DNA of 5,109 nucleotides from an uncultured Eubacteriales bacterium (GTDB lineage Bacteria; Bacillota; Clostridia; Oscillospirales; Butyricicoccaceae): NCBI GenBank assembly GCA_949740695.1, contig CATJIY010000102.1, positions 1 through 5,109 of the forward strand. The letters are read 5' to 3'. The position numbers and the translations under genes are program-made. Positions within the stretch are counted from its first letter, which is position 1; each line of letters begins with the position of its first letter. Under the pieces are notes generated by a model. That model saw only the letters and a program-made list of their open reading frames with translations. It made no database searches and had not been told where the DNA came from. This document shows, in pieces, positions 1 through 5,109 of this stretch.

Positions 1-1209
1 CTCATTATAGACGATCATGAAACCCTCGTCCACGCCCATGCCAGGCTTGGCTAGAATCTGCACCGGCTGGGTGGCCATGGCGCAGTTGACGCACACCTGG
101 GCCGAACGGTCGGTCTCGTTACAGGTGCCGCCCTGATAGGCGCCAATACCCTTTTCTTTGCAGTAGAGAACGGCCTCAATCGTGTTGTTGATGCCGCCCA
201 AGTCAGGGGTCTTGATCTGGACCATGTGGCCAGCCTTGTGGTCGGCAAACAGCTTAATATCTTCCAGCGTATTGCACCACTCGTCGGCCACCAGCTCAAC
301 GGTGCTCTTGCGAGCGTCCAGCTCTGCGGTCAAGCCAGCCAACGCTTCCAGCTGAGCTTCTCGAGTGGAGTCGCAATCCATAGGACCCTCAATCCGCAGA
401 TGCAAGGGCTTGGCGATCTCTTCTAAAGAGCAGATATAGTCAGCCATGGCCTTGTAGTTATGATTGCCAAAGGCAGCGCCGATGGTGCCGTAAACGTCAA
501 TGTGCAGCACTGGATTATAATCGGGTTGAAGCCGTTTGGTCAGGATGCGATCCCGCAGCCAGCCCACGTACTCGGCCAGTTTTTCGCCTTTTTTACCCAG
601 CTTTTCTTCTACATTGTTAATCAAAGCGTGAGGAAGGACCTGAGCACCCTTGATAATCATTTTGTCGGAATTGTTATACCGGTCATCGCCCGACTGGGTA
701 AAGATGGGAATGGGCTTGTCCGAAACTGTGCAACCGTATTCGTCGGCTACCACTTCGCACATCAAACGGCCAGTAGCTTTTGCTACTGCGTCCAAAATGG
801 CTTGGGAAAGACCGTAGCGAATGGCGGTGTGCAGCCGCTTACCATTTACCTGAATGGCCTCCATCATCTTGCACAGACCGCGAAAGTCGTCGGCTTCCTT
901 GCCTACCAGCTGGGGCTTGATATGCTGGTCAATGATGGGGATGAAATCCCGAGCCAGGAACAAGGGATCCCGTCCGCCGGCGCCGGAATATTGAACGGCG
1001 GCACAATCGCCATAGGCAACTTGACCGTCCTCCAGCACCAACATTACTGAAATAGATTCGCCGGGCTGACGCACGGCGGTAAAGCCATCGGTTACCGGCG
1101 CGCCCACATAAAACATGCCGTCATGGCCAGCGCCGCCCTTGATGGCCCGCTGGTCGTCAAAATAAAAGCCGGTGCGGCCAGCGGAACAGATCAAATCTAC
1201 AATTTTCAT
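1..1209 (-). CDS. mal: Methylaspartate ammonia-lyase (3' end cut off by window edge)
   Basis: This enolase-superfamily enzyme (EC 4.3.1.2) removes ammonia from (2S,3S)-3-methylaspartate to give mesaconate, the second step of glutamate fermentation by the methylaspartate route. The visible 403 residues begin MKIVDLICSAGRTGFYFDDQ and align along their length with the clostridial enzyme (413 residues), so only about 10-12 C-terminal residues are missing. Active-site residues are in place: Q172, the catalytic base H194 (LPHALINN), Mg2+ ligands D238 (HIDVYGT), E274 (LRIEGPMD) and D309 (VADEW), then Q331 and the second catalytic base K333 (MVQIKTPDLGG), and T362-C363 (GGTC). Numbers after about 250 run one or two higher than in C. 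tetanomorphum because of small insertions. The ATG at 1209 has AAGGAG 10 nt upstream and fits the family N-terminus. It is the last gene seen in the operon, 61 bp after glmE. The product is expected to be a soluble cytoplasmic dimer. Confidence 0.97.
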   Translation of the reverse strand, partial: MKIVDLICSAGRTGFYFDDQRAIKGGAGHDGMFYVGAPVTDGFTAVRQPGESISVMLVLEDGQVAYGDCAAVQYSGAGGRDPLFLARDFIPIIDQHIKPQLVGKEADDFRGLCKMMEAIQVNGKRLHTAIRYGLSQAILDAVAKATGRLMCEVVADEYGCTVSDKPIPIFTQSGDDRYNNSDKMIIKGAQVLPHALINNVEEKLGKKGEKLAEYVGWLRDRILTKRLQPDYNPVLHIDVYGTIGAAFGNHNYKAMADYICSLEEIAKPLHLRIEGPMDCDSTREAQLEALAGLTAELDARKSTVELVADEWCNTLEDIKLFADHKAGHMVQIKTPDLGGINNTIEAVLYCKEKGIGAYQGGTCNETDRSAQVCVNCAMATQPVQILAKPGMGVDEGFMIVYNE

Positions 1210-1219
1210 AGTTATTACG

Positions 1220-1225
1220 CTCCTT
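1220..1225 (-). promoter_or_regulatory. Ribosome binding site of mal
   Basis: AAGGAG lies 10 nt before the mal ATG and supports that start. The 61-bp gap between glmE and mal (1210-1270) shows no strong hairpin and no TTGACA/TATAAT pair. Only a short T6 run (minus strand GCGTTTTTTG) precedes it, with a wobble-rich weak stem, so read-through from glmE into mal is expected. Confidence 0.85.
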
Positions 1226-1270
1226 TTTTCTATCAAAAAACGCACAAATCCAAGACACGTACAAGCAATA

Positions 1271-2722
1271 TTATTTTTTGGGCCGGCCAACCAAACGACC
1301 TTTGGAGATCGCGTAAACGTCGTCAATCACCATCTGGAAAGAGGGCTTGCGGCCTTCGGCTTTCGCCCGCTGTTCAATTTTTTCCCGATGGAAATCTTTC
1401 AACGCCTGAGTGAAGGGCAGATTGCCGGTCTCCAAAATACGGATTGCGCCGTTGTCGTCTCGGGCGGGGAGCATTTTTCCGGCGTTGAATCGGGAGGGCG
1501 CAAAGGGAATATCCAGCACACCGGCCTGAACTGCGCGGACAGTTCCAACAGCGCTATGGCCTTCGCGCAGCTCAAAGCATTTGTCTACGATGCAGCGGGT
1601 CTCCTGGCGGATAATTTCTTTTTCCGCTTCTAAATCCACAGCGGTGCAGACCTGATCCCGCAGCATGGAAATTACCTGTTTGGTGCAGCGCAAACCTTGA
1701 GCGTTGGCCTCCATGGTGGGAATACCAGCGGCTTCGTGAGGGGTTTTGACAATGACCTTGGTAGCTTTGCTCAAAGCGGCTGTAGCCGAACCCCAGGAGA
1801 TCACGCCAAAAGCTTTTGCTTCGTCGGCAGGGAAACCGCCCATCCATTGATGGAATACGGTGGTCACGTCCACATTGGTGTAACCGTTCTTTTCCAGATA
1901 TTCGTCTGTCAACTCTTCCAAAGTGCGGATGGCGGCCACATCCTGGACCAAATTTCCGCACTGACCATAACCTACGGTAATGTTGCGAACACCCTGCTCG
2001 GCAGCCAGCAGCGCTTCAATGATGGCCACCGCGTTGGAAACGCAAGGGGGCACCAACGTGCCGGTCAGCGGGCCATAAGGTTCCCGATTGATAGAAACTC
2101 CGGCTTCTTCATACATACCGGTAAGCCGGTCTACATATTGCCAGTCTCGAATGGTTTTTTCCATAGGAACGTTTTTGGCGTAGGGCAGATTGTAGGAAAT
2201 ACCGCCGCCTTCGTAGCTGGTAAAGCCGCCGGCATAGGTGATCTCAGTAAGCAACCGGGCGTCGGGAGTGCCGTGCCGCACCTGAACGGGCGTGTGCAGG
2301 CTTTCAATCAGCTGCCGGCAGGCTGAAACGCCGTGGTTGACCGCAGGGAAGCCATTGAGCATACTGCGGCTATTATGAATGGACTCTCGAATTCCGTTTT
2401 CTGCTTCTTCATACCGGTTCTGACGGGTGTAGCTGTCGATGGTGGTGGGCAGCAAATCAGCTTCGCCTTTGTCCTGAAGATAATTGAGCAGTTCAATGTG
2501 TTCCTTCAGCAGAGCAACACCGGCCCGGGGCTGAATCAGAGTGTCTCCATTTGCCTTGGCGCGGAGCAGCTTTTTACCAAAAATCCGGTTTTCTGGCATA
2601 GCTTTGTGATAGTCTACCGCTTCCTGGAAGTTCACGTCCTTGCCGGTGGGCCATTGGGTGAGGACCTCTTTGCGGAGGGCCTGAAATTCATCCTCTGGGA
2701 TGCGTTTATTTTGAATATCCAT
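1271..2722 (-). CDS. glmE: Glutamate mutase (methylaspartate mutase) epsilon subunit
   Basis: This is the large catalytic subunit of adenosylcobalamin-dependent glutamate mutase (EC 5.4.99.1), a TIM barrel that binds glutamate and, with GlmS, rearranges it to (2S,3S)-3-methylaspartate by a radical mechanism. At 483 residues it equals the clostridial family length. Residues known from the C. cochlearium enzyme are at the same numbers: the arginine claw R66 (QPRAGVALL), R100 (SYTRQNRY) and R149 (QVRHGTPD), then E171, Y177 and Y181 (EGGGISYNLPYAKN), H291 (VFHQWMGGFP), and K326 and E330 (VKTPHEA). Its start overlaps the 3' end of glmL by 17 nt, and its ribosome binding site lies inside glmL, so translation of the two is probably coupled. 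The start is chosen from the AAGGAG 10 nt upstream and the match to the family N-terminus. No frameshift or missing residue was seen. Confidence 0.98.
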   Translation of the reverse strand: MDIQNKRIPEDEFQALRKEVLTQWPTGKDVNFQEAVDYHKAMPENRIFGKKLLRAKANGDTLIQPRAGVALLKEHIELLNYLQDKGEADLLPTTIDSYTRQNRYEEAENGIRESIHNSRSMLNGFPAVNHGVSACRQLIESLHTPVQVRHGTPDARLLTEITYAGGFTSYEGGGISYNLPYAKNVPMEKTIRDWQYVDRLTGMYEEAGVSINREPYGPLTGTLVPPCVSNAVAIIEALLAAEQGVRNITVGYGQCGNLVQDVAAIRTLEELTDEYLEKNGYTNVDVTTVFHQWMGGFPADEAKAFGVISWGSATAALSKATKVIVKTPHEAAGIPTMEANAQGLRCTKQVISMLRDQVCTAVDLEAEKEIIRQETRCIVDKCFELREGHSAVGTVRAVQAGVLDIPFAPSRFNAGKMLPARDDNGAIRILETGNLPFTQALKDFHREKIEQRAKAEGRKPSFQMVIDDVYAISKGRLVGRPKK

Positions 2723-4094
2723 CAGGTATTAGCTCCTTTTTCATAATACGCAGCGCTGCCTGGGGGTGATGCTCCGCCAGCAGGCCCATCGCCGCTAAGA
2801 TATATCGCCGGTCCACCAGGACGCGGGCTTTGATCGGACGGAGAGACATGGGGTCCGCCGGGCTAAAAAAGGCGTGAGCGGCGATCTCTCCGGTACGCTT
2901 GGTATGAATGAGGCTTCCGCCGGTAACCACCAGCTGTCGCACTTGCCGCAGGTCTTTACCCGTTTGTACAAAGACTTTTCCCGCCATCGTATAAGCTTCT
3001 TCGGTGGTGCCGGCATGGCGGCGGGCCGCTGTTTCACAGGCCATAGACGCCAGGGCAAAATCCAGCCGCTCCCAATCCTCTGACTGAGGAATTTCGTCAG
3101 TATGGGAGGCCAGATGATCAGTCATCTGTTGGAACTGCGCCGGCTCCAAGCCGGCCAGTTGAGCGACCCGGCTCAGTCCAGCAGCCTCCACAATTCCATG
3201 GATGCTGTACCGCATGCCGATATCCCCTTCTACCGTCCGCTTGATATAAGGTTCCGGCAACCCTTTATAGACGGTGGTGGCGTCCTGGGGCATGCCCTCC
3301 GCGATAGAATACACATCGGTGGTAGCGCCTCCCACATCCAGGGCCATCAGATCACCAATGCCGCTTTCTCCCTCGCACCCTTCGGCCAGCAGTTGCATGG
3401 CCCGCATCATGGCGGAAGGCGTGGGCATCAGAATACCGGAAATCAACTCGGTGGCTTTGGAAAGTCCCTTTGCTTGGATGATCCGGCGCAAAAACAAAGC
3501 GCGAATCTGGCTTTGGGCCGGTTCGATATTCAATTGACCAAACCGGGGCATGACGTTTTCGCAGAGATAGGTCTCCCGTCCCTCCAGATAACGCTGGCAT
3601 TGACGGGCTGCCGAGCGGTTGCCTGCGATTACCACAGGGAAGTCCCGTTTACAGGTGGCCAACATTTTCGCGTTGTTTAAGATGGTAGCGGTGTTGCCTC
3701 CATCAGTGCCTCCTACCAGCAGGAAAATATCTGGCTGGAGTTGGTCGATTTCCTCAGCGTCATCCTCGGTAAGATCATAAGAATAGATTTTTGCGATCTT
3801 GGCTCCCGCTCCCAGGGAGGCCTGTTTGGCCGCCTCAGCGGTCAGTTCAGGCACTAGGCCGGAGACCGCCATTCGCAGCCCTCCCGCCGCTGAAGAACAG
3901 GCATACCGGGCGGAAAAAGCCAGCGGTCCGGTGGTTTGTTCCAGTAAAGCAAGAGCGTTTGCCAGCCCATCGTTAATATCGGTTTGAATGGTAGTATATG
4001 CTGCCGCCGTCCCCAGCAAGCGCTCGTTTTCCACATCAACGGCAGTTACCTTGGTATAAGTGCTGCCAAAGTCAATGAGCAGTACGGCGCCCAT
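2706..4094 (-). CDS. glmL: GlmL/MutL, ASKHA-fold ATPase accessory protein of glutamate mutase
   Basis: This protein of the MutL/GlmL family (unrelated to the DNA mismatch repair MutL) is encoded between the two mutase subunits in most glutamate mutase operons. It carries the actin/Hsp70-type nucleotide-binding signatures in order: phosphate-1 loop LLIDFGSTYTK (5-15), a glycine-rich DIFLLVGGTDGGN (122-134), phosphate-2 loop LDVGGATTDVYS (252-263) and adenosine motif VVTGGSLIHT (389-398). At 462 residues it has the family length. It is not part of the purified catalytic complex; by analogy with reactivating factors of other B12 enzymes it is thought to use ATP to maintain or reactivate the mutase, but this role is inferred. 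The ATG lies 3 nt after the glmS stop, directly before the conserved LLIDFGST. It has no ordinary ribosome binding site close by (see 4103-4124). It is cytoplasmic, with no signal peptide or membrane segment. Confidence 0.95.
   Translation of the reverse strand: MGAVLLIDFGSTYTKVTAVDVENERLLGTAAAYTTIQTDINDGLANALALLEQTTGPLAFSARYACSSAAGGLRMAVSGLVPELTAEAAKQASLGAGAKIAKIYSYDLTEDDAEEIDQLQPDIFLLVGGTDGGNTATILNNAKMLATCKRDFPVVIAGNRSAARQCQRYLEGRETYLCENVMPRFGQLNIEPAQSQIRALFLRRIIQAKGLSKATELISGILMPTPSAMMRAMQLLAEGCEGESGIGDLMALDVGGATTDVYSIAEGMPQDATTVYKGLPEPYIKRTVEGDIGMRYSIHGIVEAAGLSRVAQLAGLEPAQFQQMTDHLASHTDEIPQSEDWERLDFALASMACETAARRHAGTTEEAYTMAGKVFVQTGKDLRQVRQLVVTGGSLIHTKRTGEIAAHAFFSPADPMSLRPIKARVLVDRRYILAAMGLLAEHHPQAALRIMKKELIPDGYSK
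2733..2738 (-). promoter_or_regulatory. Ribosome binding site of glmE, inside glmL
   Basis: AAGGAG lies 10 nt before the glmE ATG, within the last codons of glmL. It has the same core and spacing as the site of mal. Its position upstream of the glmL stop means ribosomes finishing glmL pass over it, consistent with translational coupling. Confidence 0.85.
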
Positions 4095-4097
4095 AGG

Positions 4098-4514
4098 TCA
4101 ATCCTGGACCCCCAGGTCCTCCTTTAGGGCGGCGATGGTGGTTTCTGGCGCGGTTCCCGGGGGGAAAGCCCGGTCAAAGCCCATGGATTTAAACCGTTTT
4201 TCCACATCGGAAAACTCTTGCTTTCCAATAACGATGTTGCCGCCGCAGTAGAGCAGGATGCCCTTCAGGCCAGCTTCATCGCATTTTTCCCGCATGCCGC
4301 GGCAGTCCAGCTCCCCTTGTCCATAGAGGGAGGAGACGACGATGGCGTCTGCTTTGGTTTCGATAGCGGCGGCAATATATTCCTCCTGAGACACCATCAC
4401 GCCCAGATTGGTTACGTCGAATCCAGCGTCAGTGAAGGCGTGGTAGAGGATCTGGATGCCTACCGCATGGACGTCGGCGCCAATGACGCCGATGACCAGT
4501 TTCTTTTTTTCCAT
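4098..4514 (-). CDS. glmS: Glutamate mutase (methylaspartate mutase) sigma subunit, B12-binding
   Basis: This is the small cobalamin-binding subunit of glutamate mutase (EC 5.4.99.1). It has a Rossmann-like B12-binding fold that supplies adenosylcobalamin to the GlmE barrel. At 138 residues it is about the clostridial length (137). The base-off/His-on signature DxHxxG is present as D14-V-H16-A-V-G19, with H16 the expected cobalt ligand. The later nucleotide-tail pocket motifs SSLYGQGE (61-68) and GGNIVIGKQ (91-99) are also intact. The residue between D14 and H16 is V here; I recall cysteine there in clostridial homologues. It is the first gene of the operon, read from the promoter at 4577-4605. 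The ATG is chosen because GAGGT lies 5 nt upstream and MEKKKLVIGVIG matches the family start. A longer in-frame start is not evident. Confidence 0.98.
   Translation of the reverse strand: MEKKKLVIGVIGADVHAVGIQILYHAFTDAGFDVTNLGVMVSQEEYIAAAIETKADAIVVSSLYGQGELDCRGMREKCDEAGLKGILLYCGGNIVIGKQEFSDVEKRFKSMGFDRAFPPGTAPETTIAALKEDLGVQD
4103..4124 (-). promoter_or_regulatory. Unusual distant ribosome binding site and hairpin before glmL
   Basis: A perfect AAGGAGG (4118-4124) lies 23 nt before the glmL ATG, too far for ordinary use. Between them are two mutually exclusive small stems, GGACC-TGGG-GGTCC (4106-4119) and CCTGG-GGGT-CCAGG (4103-4116). A weak AGGA nearer the ATG is the only close alternative. 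Folding could bring AAGGAGG nearer the start, or glmL may depend on ribosomes ending glmS 3 nt upstream. The sequence is real; its function is inferred, and the glmS codons here may explain it by chance. Confidence 0.4.
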
Positions 4515-4541
4515 GTTGCACCTCGATCATGATTGGTAACA
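4514..4541 (-). promoter_or_regulatory. Possible hairpin over the glmS ribosome binding site
   Basis: In the leader, TGTT-ACC (4541-4535) can pair with GGT-GC-AACA (4522-4514), a 7-bp stem with a 2-nt bulge. It would cover part of the GAGGT site and the first base of the ATG. The loop contains the palindrome ATCATGAT (4526-4533). The stem is short and AU-rich, so it may be fortuitous. Confidence 0.25.
4520..4524 (-). promoter_or_regulatory. Ribosome binding site of glmS
   Basis: GAGGT lies 5 nt before the glmS ATG. It is weaker than the AAGGAG sites of glmE and mal. An ATG at 4530 is in another frame and is not used for glmS. Confidence 0.7.
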
Positions 4542-4562
4542 GTATTTTGAAAATCCGCGATT

Positions 4563-4572
4563 GATATATATC
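4563..4572. repeat. 10-bp perfect palindrome near the transcription start
   Basis: GATATATATC is fully self-complementary and lies 4 bp downstream of the -10 box, where transcription should begin (about 4570, inferred). It could be a regulator half-site or simply AT-rich promoter DNA. Confidence 0.3.
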
Positions 4573-4576
4573 TATT

Positions 4577-4605
4577 ACTATAGTTTGGACTATATCATTT
4601 GTCAA
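4577..4605 (-). promoter_or_regulatory. Sigma-70 (SigA-type) promoter of the glmS-glmL-glmE-mal operon
   Basis: A perfect -35 box TTGACA (4605-4600) is followed after exactly 17 bp by TATAGT (4582-4577), which matches the -10 consensus at five of six positions. The start would be near 4570, giving a leader of about 55 nt before the glmS ATG. The upstream side is rich in A and T tracts. No other convincing promoter is seen in the window, so the whole operon is probably read from here, with possible read-through from the gene upstream. Confidence 0.85.
4579..4594. promoter_or_regulatory. Candidate operator: inverted repeat between -35 and -10
   Basis: TATAGT-CCAA-ACTATA is a perfect inverted repeat with 6-bp arms and a 4-bp centre. 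It lies in the promoter spacer and covers four bases of the -10 box, so a protein bound here would block RNA polymerase. TATAGT also recurs as a direct repeat 12 bp on, as the -10 box itself. Operators of this size and symmetry are typical of dimeric winged-helix regulators such as GntR-type proteins, and a candidate regulator gene lies just upstream. The symmetry is seen directly; the link to that gene is inference. Confidence 0.55.
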
Positions 4606-4636
4606 GAAAAACCCTTCAACAAAATGACGGTTTTTC
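4606..4636. repeat. Inverted repeat abutting the -35 box
   Basis: GAAAAACC and GGTTTTTC form a perfect 8-bp inverted repeat around a 15-nt centre, ending immediately upstream of TTGACA. It could be a second regulator site or a weak terminator for the gene ending at 4662. No U-run follows the stem on the minus strand, so a standard intrinsic terminator is not well supported. A T7 run (4648-4654) just after that gene's stop has no GC-rich stem before it either. Confidence 0.4.
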
Positions 4637-4661
4637 AGAAGATTCCTAAAAAAATTCCGGC

Positions 4662-5109
4662 TTATCGACGGCTGCGGGCAGTGCGGCGAAGCAAAGCTTC
4701 CAGTCCATCCAGCGAGCCTTGGTCGGGTTCCAGCTCCAGCCGGACAAGAGGGTGGTGTTTCTCGAAAGTAGAAATTTGTTCTAAAACTTCAGACGGGCAG
4801 AACTGCTCCAGGGATACCGGCATGAGCAGGCCTTGGCACCAGTGAAAATCCTGGACTTCTGGAAGGAACAGCCCCCGCAAGACGGCTGTTGGGCAGCAGC
4901 GCAGGCATAGCTTTCGGCACTGCTGAAAAAAATCTTGGCTTTGGGCCAAAATTCCCAGCCGCAAGCCTTGAGGCAGCCGGGCCAGCGTTAGCAGGCTAGC
5001 TTCAGACGGCTGAAGGCAAAGAGAAGCCAGCGGAAGTCGTTCCTTTATCAGCGGGGCCAGTCGGTCAAAGTGTTGCCGGGTGGTCACGGCCAAATCCATT
5101 TCTCCCGAG
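4662..5109 (-). CDS. Putative transcriptional regulator, C-terminal part (GntR-like?), 5' end beyond window
   Basis: The open frame stays open to the right edge; 149 codons before the TAA are visible. An ATG at 5099 exists, but its only purine-rich stretch (GGGAG) is 2 nt away, too close to serve it, and the frame continues upstream as S-G-E, so the true start is probably outside. Numbering from that Met, the sequence opens MDLAVTTRQHFDRLAPLI, then PSEASLLTLARLPQGLRLGIL (about 31-51) and ends with an acidic-then-helical LELEPDQGSLDGLEALL. This pattern (D-VVTT-H, then a TLARLP-G-R-G-L segment) recalls the C-terminal domain of a group of GntR regulators, judged from memory only. No DNA-binding domain is visible. 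It has seven cysteines, four clustered at 61-69 (CRKLCLRCC). It lies 147 bp upstream of glmS on the same strand, next to a palindromic candidate operator, which fits a local regulator. Confidence 0.5.
   Translation of the reverse strand, partial: SGEMDLAVTTRQHFDRLAPLIKERLPLASLCLQPSEASLLTLARLPQGLRLGILAQSQDFFQQCRKLCLRCCPTAVLRGLFLPEVQDFHWCQGLLMPVSLEQFCPSEVLEQISTFEKHHPLVRLELEPDQGSLDGLEALLRRTARSRR

Noticed and set aside
460..1050. Plus-strand open frame of 196 codons opposite mal
   Set aside because: It lies wholly antisense to a well-conserved enzyme with all catalytic residues in place. The frame stays open because of the codon bias of mal, and its translation has no recognisable motif or good ribosome binding site.
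1210..1270. Possible terminator or promoter between glmE and mal
   Set aside because: There is a T6 run on the minus strand but only a weak, wobble-rich stem before it, and no paired -35 and -10 boxes. The gap is best read as an ordinary intra-operon spacer with the mal ribosome binding site.
1697..2326. Plus-strand open frame of 209 codons opposite glmE
   Set aside because: It is a shadow of glmE on the other strand; the translation is not family-like and the sense strand is clearly the conserved gene.
3102..3680. Plus-strand open frame of 192 codons opposite glmL
   Set aside because: It is antisense to the conserved ATPase motifs of glmL and has no independent support.
2706..4094. GlmL read as DNA mismatch repair MutL
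   Set aside because: The names collide, but the protein has actin/Hsp70-like ATP-binding loops and sits between mutase subunit genes. It has none of the GHKL ATPase motifs of mismatch repair MutL.
5087..5099. ATG at 5099 as the true start of the upstream gene
   Set aside because: The purine-rich GGGAG is only 2 nt from the ATG, and the frame continues upstream to the window edge in plausible coding sequence (S-G-E-M-D). The protein also begins inside what looks like a domain.
1..5109. CRISPR array, tRNA, rRNA or insertion sequence
   Set aside because: No regularly spaced repeats, no cloverleaf-like segment, no transposase frame and no terminal inverted repeats were seen; nearly all of the window is accounted for by five genes.

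Overview
The window holds a nearly complete methylaspartate (glutamate mutase) module, all on the minus strand. In transcription order it reads glmS (4514-4098), glmL/mutL (4094-2706), glmE/mutE (2722-1271) and mal (1209 to beyond position 1). As I recall it, this is the order of the mutS-mutL-mutE-bma cluster of Clostridium tetanomorphum. The three complete proteins match the expected family lengths, and every active-site residue I could place is present. mal runs off the left edge with only about 10-12 C-terminal residues missing.

Upstream of the operon, also on the minus strand, is the 3' part of another gene (stop at 4662, start beyond 5109). It does not belong to the pathway. Its sequence most resembles, from memory, the C-terminal effector part of a GntR-type regulator; this call is tentative. 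The 147-bp gap between it and glmS holds a near-consensus sigma-70 promoter (TTGACA, 17 bp, TATAGT). A perfect inverted repeat (TATAGT-CCAA-ACTATA) lies in the spacer and overlaps the -10 box, as a repressor operator would. A second inverted repeat (8-bp arms) abuts the -35 box. The gap is the only non-coding stretch of note; glmE and mal are separated by 61 bp with no clear terminator, and the other junctions overlap or are 3 nt apart.

How the genes work together: GlmS binds the adenosylcobalamin cofactor and docks on the GlmE barrel to form glutamate mutase, which converts L-glutamate to (2S,3S)-3-methylaspartate. GlmL is the ASKHA-fold ATPase that accompanies the mutase and is thought to help maintain or reactivate it. 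Methylaspartate ammonia-lyase then releases ammonia to give mesaconate, which in glutamate-fermenting anaerobes goes on through citramalate to acetate and pyruvate. Mesaconase and citramalate lyase genes would be expected beyond the left edge, but none can be seen here.

The organism is most likely an anaerobic Firmicute of the Clostridia with moderate GC content. The reasons are the close similarity to clostridial GlmS/GlmE/MAL, strong AAGGAG ribosome binding sites, and an AT-rich consensus promoter within otherwise GC-balanced coding DNA. Genus cannot be fixed from this window. The enzymes are well known; the less explained parts are the control region, the unusual ribosome binding site arrangement of glmL, and the partial regulator.
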